From: Ulota crispa
Lineage: Eukaryota > Streptophyta > Bryopsida > Orthotrichales > Orthotrichaceae
Length of the DNA stretch: 64,000 nucleotides
Direction: 5' to 3'
Assembly: GCA_963920765.1 (NCBI GenBank)
Contig: OY987247.1
Coordinates: 20,556,471 to 20,620,470, forward strand
Shown here: positions 59,263 to 64,000 of the stretch, one piece after another
Layout: the number at the start of each line of letters is the position of its first letter
Position numbering within the stretch: position 1 is the stretch's first letter
Translations under genes and position numbers: made by a program
The notes under the pieces: generated by a model
The model's input: the letters and a program-made list of their open reading frames with translations, nothing else
Databases searched by the model: none
What the model was told of the DNA's origin: nothing

Positions 59263-62200
59263 CTACGCATTGCTGTACCGCAGGTGCTGCTCGTAGAAGT
59301 CAATCAGCTGAAATATACAACACATTCGCCACCATTAGTCCAGTCAAGAAAGAAACTTACTCTCAGCATGTGACCTGCTTGCCTATCAGCTTTACGTAGA
59401 GGAGAAAACCTGATTGGAAGCGCGACCTCGTTCTGTGAACTTCAGGTTTCAATATCTCACAGTTAATTTTGTCATACATTTATTATCAGAAGTAACAGTG
59501 CAGTGCTAGATAATTCCGGTTGTGAAGATCCATAAATGTTTTCGTTTTGAAAAACAAAGCGATCTTAAGAAAATCTGAATCAATTAGATGCCGCTCCATT
59601 GTGAATTCTAAAATTTACAAATCATGCAATTCCGTTCCAGAAAGTATAGTTCAATTTATGTTTCATTTGGGCTGTACATAAAACCTTTCGTTCCATTAAG
59701 TTACGCTAATAGATAGCGGCAGCACATACTTTGTGGCTATAAGGTCCTCTAATCACTCTATTTAGCACTAATACATAATTAATACCAATATCCTGACGAT
59801 CTGCCCAACCCAAAGATACAAAATAAGAATCATGCCTTGACTGAAGAACAATATGTCAATTGAATGGATGGAGCTTGTACAGAATTTAAGAACTAATTGG
59901 GCAGAGTACCGTATGTATAAACGAAAATTAAAAGAATACAATTTTAATACCAGAAGTGGGTATCTTTCCCGCATAAACCTGTTATCCACCACCACTTCCT
60001 CGCCATCAGATCTGATCACAACACAAGTCCTGTTGGTCACACTCCTTCCGCCATCGTCAAACGTACAAAAACAAACAAAACCATGCATCAGTTATCACAT
60101 AGACTAGTCCATAGAAAAGAATACGATAAGAATATCTAAGTCAACCATTTCCAAGATGAGAAATTGTTGTACAGCTATAAGCAGACACCAGAATGCAAGG
60201 CTTAAATGCACAGAGGATCAACTATTAAGCACTAAACTAAGCTAACGGATTCATATAATTGTTCATCCACCGGACGTCTGGCAAGTAATCGGCAGTTGCT
60301 TAACATCATCAAGATCGAAGCACCAACCTCGAAGCCTTGAAAAGGACTACCACCTCCTGCTTATCATGTGTAACTGAGTTGCTGTAGCTGATAGCCTTCA
60401 CAAGTTGTAAAATCGCAGGTTCTGTGATTGTTTCAATCTCCTTTATTTCTGCGGGAGGTGGAGTCATCATTGCTTTCCCTGATGAACTGTCTTGAAGAAC
60501 TGACTGACAATCTTTATGCTCATGTGGGGTGACCTCGCTGGTTGCAAGTGCCAGCTCCTTACCGAACATTTTATCCGCTGTAGTATGGTACTCCTCAAAA
60601 CCTTGCCCATATTCTTCCTTGACTTCCTCAAAGGATGCCTGCACTCCATCCTGCTCCTGTGGCACTCTACGAGGCACTGCACCTTTCCTTCTCTTCGAAC
60701 CAATCGGTCCTCCGTCGGACTTTGAGCTGCCCGTCACAACTTGGACAGCATCATGCACTAGAAACAAAGTTTTCACATCCAAACCCTCATCGGATTGTCC
60801 AGATTTGATGCACTGAACGAGTTGTGACAACGATTTCTCATCTGTTGGGCCGTTATCTTTCTGAGCTGTAGCAACTGGATGAGTCATGATTGCAGGGTTA
60901 ATGCTCTCGTTATCTCTCTTCGTCACCATGCGAGATGCAGGCAAGGGAGGCTTGTTATCACCATACGCCAATTTTGCAACAGGGATGTCAGCCCAACTAT
61001 TGGTACCACTCAGATTCAGATTCCTTGCATCTGTACTTGGTACTCCAGCAACACCGACTTCAGTTCTAGTCCTCTCCGGAGTTGGAGATTTATCATCAAT
61101 CACCCTCGTCATGTCAAAAGAATCAGTTCTGTTATTTTCTCCTGGCAATAATTTAACAATCGCCCTGCTAACTTCAGGGTTAGGAACAAACTTTGAAGAC
61201 ATTGGAGGCTCATCAGGCAAGTCCAACAGCGTCAGAGCTGCCTCCGCAGATGGGCTGGCAGTTCTATCTGTAAGCCCAGCTTGGGGTCGTATCTTCCCTT
61301 CCTGATCTTGGGGTACGGCGTAGGAATCAGTAGATGATTTTAGAGTATCTATACCTTCACTCTGAGAAGGTACATCGTCATCAGCAGTAGACATGAAGCT
61401 CTGCCTTCGCTTCCCACCACCACCGTCTAGGGTATACGTACCAAATTTACGCCTTACTCGCCGCACTTTATGGCTGGAGATCATGAAGGACTTGAAGGTC
61501 AAAACTGAACTTAGAGCATATACAACTAGGCAATACTACGCATCCTGTCAACAGACGCTAATTTGAAATGCGCTGACATAACTACGAGAATAACTTAAGG
61601 TGAGGTCAATAAGCAGAACCTATGTCAAGAAAATTGGAAGAGAACTGTTCAACCAAATCATCCTCAAAAGAGATAGTCAATGATAGGGAATGCAGCTTAA
61701 ATCAATTCATTACCCGAGCACATCATGCAATGCTCAAGGAAGTAAAAAGTGTACCTCGCCTCAAACTCTTCAAGGATGTCTCTGCATCTAGCCACATGCC
61801 CATAGGGCTCCCATGTATTGTCCTTCTCCGGCCAGTTTCGCCTGTGAATAATGGAGAACGAAGGGGAGAAGCAACTATCAAGTGTGAGCTCTAAATATAA
61901 CGGGACTCAAGGCCAGTGCAAAGAAAGCTGCATAAGATGGTGCGCAAATAGGCTTCCATCACCAACTTAACGAGCCAGAATTTGAGATATATCATACTTA
62001 CCACTTAACGAGAAACTCCTTCTTGCCCTGATGGGAAAAAGGAAACAAACAACAGCACATAATGTTACTATTTGCATATGCACTGTAAGTTCAGTAAATT
62101 GTAGGACCTTACGTATCAACTATGTGAAAAGCTTAAAATACATGTAGAGCATCTCGAGGATAGCTACAACAACACCACTGGTACATCAAAATAGCTGTCC

Positions 62201-63292
62201 CTCTAGTTCAAAATTATACACTAACCCTCACGTCCTCGTAACCCGACTGCCAGACAAGATCATCGAAAAAATAATCACAACTTCCAGACGTAACTGATAA
62301 AGGTCACAGTAAAGTGCAATGACAACAGACTTAAGTAGGAAGACAGGATATAAATATTCAAATAAAACATGTCATTCAACACAAAACCTCCGTCACACTT
62401 TTTCAAATTTTAATGAAAAGACTTTAGTTGCAGCGAGATAACTAAACTTCATTCGCAGCTCAGCTCAGCTTAATTCAATGAGCAACAACATTTTCGATGT
62501 TTCACTCAAATAGTAGGTATAAAATACGTCTTCTCACTACATTAAAGACAAATAGATTATTCCTTGCAGAACCATTGCATTGTGTGCAAGCTTAGTGGGA
62601 GCCAGACTAGGCCAACTTCCCAGCAAAGACTACCAAACTTCCACATTTTTCGCTTGTAGAGTATTAATGTCCAACCGTCAAGAACATTTCTGCAGTTAAA
62701 GAAAGCCCTGATAGGCATTCAAGGAGAACTTATCAAAGTAAAAATCTGATACTGAGAAGATAGTAAAGCTGAGCCACAAAGAAACCTCAATATGAAAATA
62801 ACTGTAATTAGATTCATACATACAGCAGCAATAAGTAACTGCTAACAAATATAAACACCTGGGCCAAAAAACCTACAGCTGAGAGTACAGTAATGAAGCC
62901 AACTGGAGACCAAAAGAGGTGAATTTCGTATCTGATTGCTGGACAAGCCCACCATACAACTGCAAGCAGCCACTCCGAATGACTTGAAACTAATGTACCT
63001 TTCGGATTCGCTTCTTTCGGATCGCTTCAACCTCATACATCCCTTCTCCAAGCACTTCCTCCTGCCCGGATACCTCAATCTCATCAGAATCCTCTCCATC
63101 TTCGCCTTCGTCGTTTCCAAGATTCTGACGATCGTCCGTATCAGACTCGTCGGAATCTTCGCCTTTAAAAATCTTTTCTCTAATGATCTTATCGACATTT
63201 GCATTACTCTTAAATGCAGGTGTTTGACTTTTCCTTCGGTCCTTGCTTCTGTTCGCCATAGCGTTATCCTTGCTACACGGAGAATCAGCCAT
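59263..63292 (-). CDS. LHP1: LIKE HETEROCHROMATIN PROTEIN 1 (chromodomain and chromoshadow protein), six exons
   Basis: Proposed coding exons (minus strand): 63292-62999, 62027-62002, 61841-61755, 61473-60328, 60011-59951, 59307-59263 (stop TAG 59265-59263). Together they encode 552 residues without a stop. The start is the ATG of MADSPCSKDN; upstream in-frame codons only offer GTG. An acidic N-terminal region (GEDSDESDTDD) precedes the chromodomain at residues 84-135. This reads GMYEVEAIRKKRIRK, then GKKEFLVKWRNWPEKD and NTWEPYGHVARCRDILEEFE. The aromatic cage expected to hold a methyl-lysine is Y86, W107 and W110. A long variable middle holds the basic motifs KVRRVRRKFG and GSKRRKGAVPRR. 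Residues 488-552 form the chromoshadow domain (QEVVVLFKASRSDGEE, VVVDNRFMRERYPLLLIDFY, EQHLRYSNA). In angiosperms LHP1 binds H3K27me3 with Polycomb partners in the nucleus. Exon 4 could start at 61509 instead (AAG acceptor), adding 12 residues. Splice sites are inferred, without transcript evidence. Confidence 0.92.
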
Positions 63293-64000
63293 GAGTGGCA
63301 CACCTCCGTTTCTTTTCGTATTTATTGACCGAGGCGAGTTGTGTATCACTTCCTACATTGGACGCAAACGATCTCCTCCTACAGCCGCACTGTCGCTACT
63401 GTGATCTATTACGCTTTGTTCCGCAGACCTCTGCTTCCCCATGCGGCATCGACACAACACCTAACATTGCCCGCCTATTGTCCACTGACTCCACTCCCAA
63501 TCAAAGTTCTCTCCAAGTCTCCTGCTGCCCCACCTTTCTCCGTCATTCCTGCCTCCTTCTCTTCACCGAATGACCACCTTCCCTTCTATATCAACATTAA
63601 TGCACCATTCCACGTGAAGGCCATATCTCCCAGACCGACTTCTATCCAACGACCTCGAGCACCCAACAAATCCTTCAACCACTCGGGCCAAACGCTGTGC
63701 CGCACCGTCGCACCATAACCTCCGCAATAATTACAAATCCTCCACCAAACAAACCAAAATATCAAAATGAAACAACAATCAACCAAATGTCATTTCACGT
63801 TAATGAAGCGGAGCAGAACGAGGACATAGAAGCCCCACACAGAGATATGGTGCACATGAAATAATCCAACACTACGAAACCTTCGAGCGCCGCATTGACA
63901 TGATGGCCACCGGAATTGGCTAATGAGACAATGAGATACCCTCAAAAAAGACAGCAGGGGGACAAAAAGATGAGGACTGCAGCACACGAGGCGAACAAAC
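63293..64000 (-). promoter_or_regulatory. 5' flank of LHP1 (leader and presumed promoter)
   Basis: About 700 bp upstream of the LHP1 ATG, richer in G+C than the repeat region. On the coding (minus) strand it has purine-rich stretches such as GGAGGAGATCG. No convincing TATA box or other element was identified. A plus-strand 125-codon frame (63341-63718) shows no recognisable protein and is probably chance. Confidence 0.4.

Noticed and set aside
59768..60088. 106-codon minus-strand frame taken as a whole
   Set aside because: Only 60011-59951 is coding (RSDGEEVVVDNRF to YPLL). The rest is intron: the expected continuation LIDFYEQHLRY is found after an acceptor at 59308.
60886..61305. 139-codon plus-strand frame
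   Set aside because: It is antisense to the large LHP1 exon, whose own frame is continuous and joins the chromodomain to the chromoshadow domain.
63341..63718. 125-codon plus-strand frame overlapping the LHP1 5' end
   Set aside because: It starts at GTG, overlaps the 5' flank of LHP1 on the other strand, and its Ser/Pro/His-rich translation matches no domain. Best explained as chance in less AT-rich DNA.

Overview
This is AT-rich nuclear DNA of a land plant. The evidence is intron-containing genes with GT/AG splice sites, plant CACTA (En/Spm) transposase domains, a SUVR-type SET-domain relic and a complete LIKE HETEROCHROMATIN PROTEIN 1 (LHP1/TFL2) gene. The style of the transposon proteins makes me think of a bryophyte or other seedless plant, but that is an impression from memory. 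No tRNA, rRNA, CRISPR array or bacterial operon was seen.

Layout. From 1.7 to 6.6 kb (minus strand) lies a decayed tnp2-type CACTA transposase. Its N-terminal half, Transposase_21 core, DUF4218 and DUF4216 regions can still be read through stops and frameshifts. From 8.3 to 15.5 kb (plus strand) are exon-like pieces of a second, divergently oriented protein. It looks like the accessory ORF of CACTA elements (Transposase_24-like and DUF8039-like stretches). From 20.5 to 24.4 kb (plus) is a broken SUVR1/2/4-type histone H3K9 methyltransferase gene: pre-SET, SET and a damaged post-SET, with two nonsense codons inside the SET region. From 26.4 to 30.4 kb (minus) is a relic of a DDE-like transposase with an HGKGxxDGxGAxVKR motif and a degenerate tandem repeat just upstream. 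From 31.9 to 33 kb (plus) is another transposon-ORF remnant.

From 35 to 57 kb the DNA is almost entirely repeat-derived. It holds a 0.7-kb imperfect hairpin element, two short elements with CACTAGAAGAAA termini, and three copies (about 0.75, 0.75 and 0.68 kb) of a terminal-inverted-repeat family whose ends contain GGTTGAGTGGCT. It also holds an array of 121-122-bp tandem units split by one of those copies. Two related ~200-bp arms in inverted orientation at 42.56 and 57.18 kb may bound a 14.6-kb composite transposon containing exon fragments on the minus strand. A tRNA-derived SINE-like sequence sits at 53.0 kb.

The only gene that appears intact is the LHP1 homologue at 59.26-63.29 kb (minus). 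I could rebuild it as six exons, including a 26-nt microexon inside the chromodomain, ending in a chromoshadow domain. Its surroundings are less AT-rich than the repeat region. LHP1 reads methylated histone H3 (H3K27me3 in angiosperms), so it acts on chromatin of the kind that surrounds it here; there is no evidence that this placement is functional.
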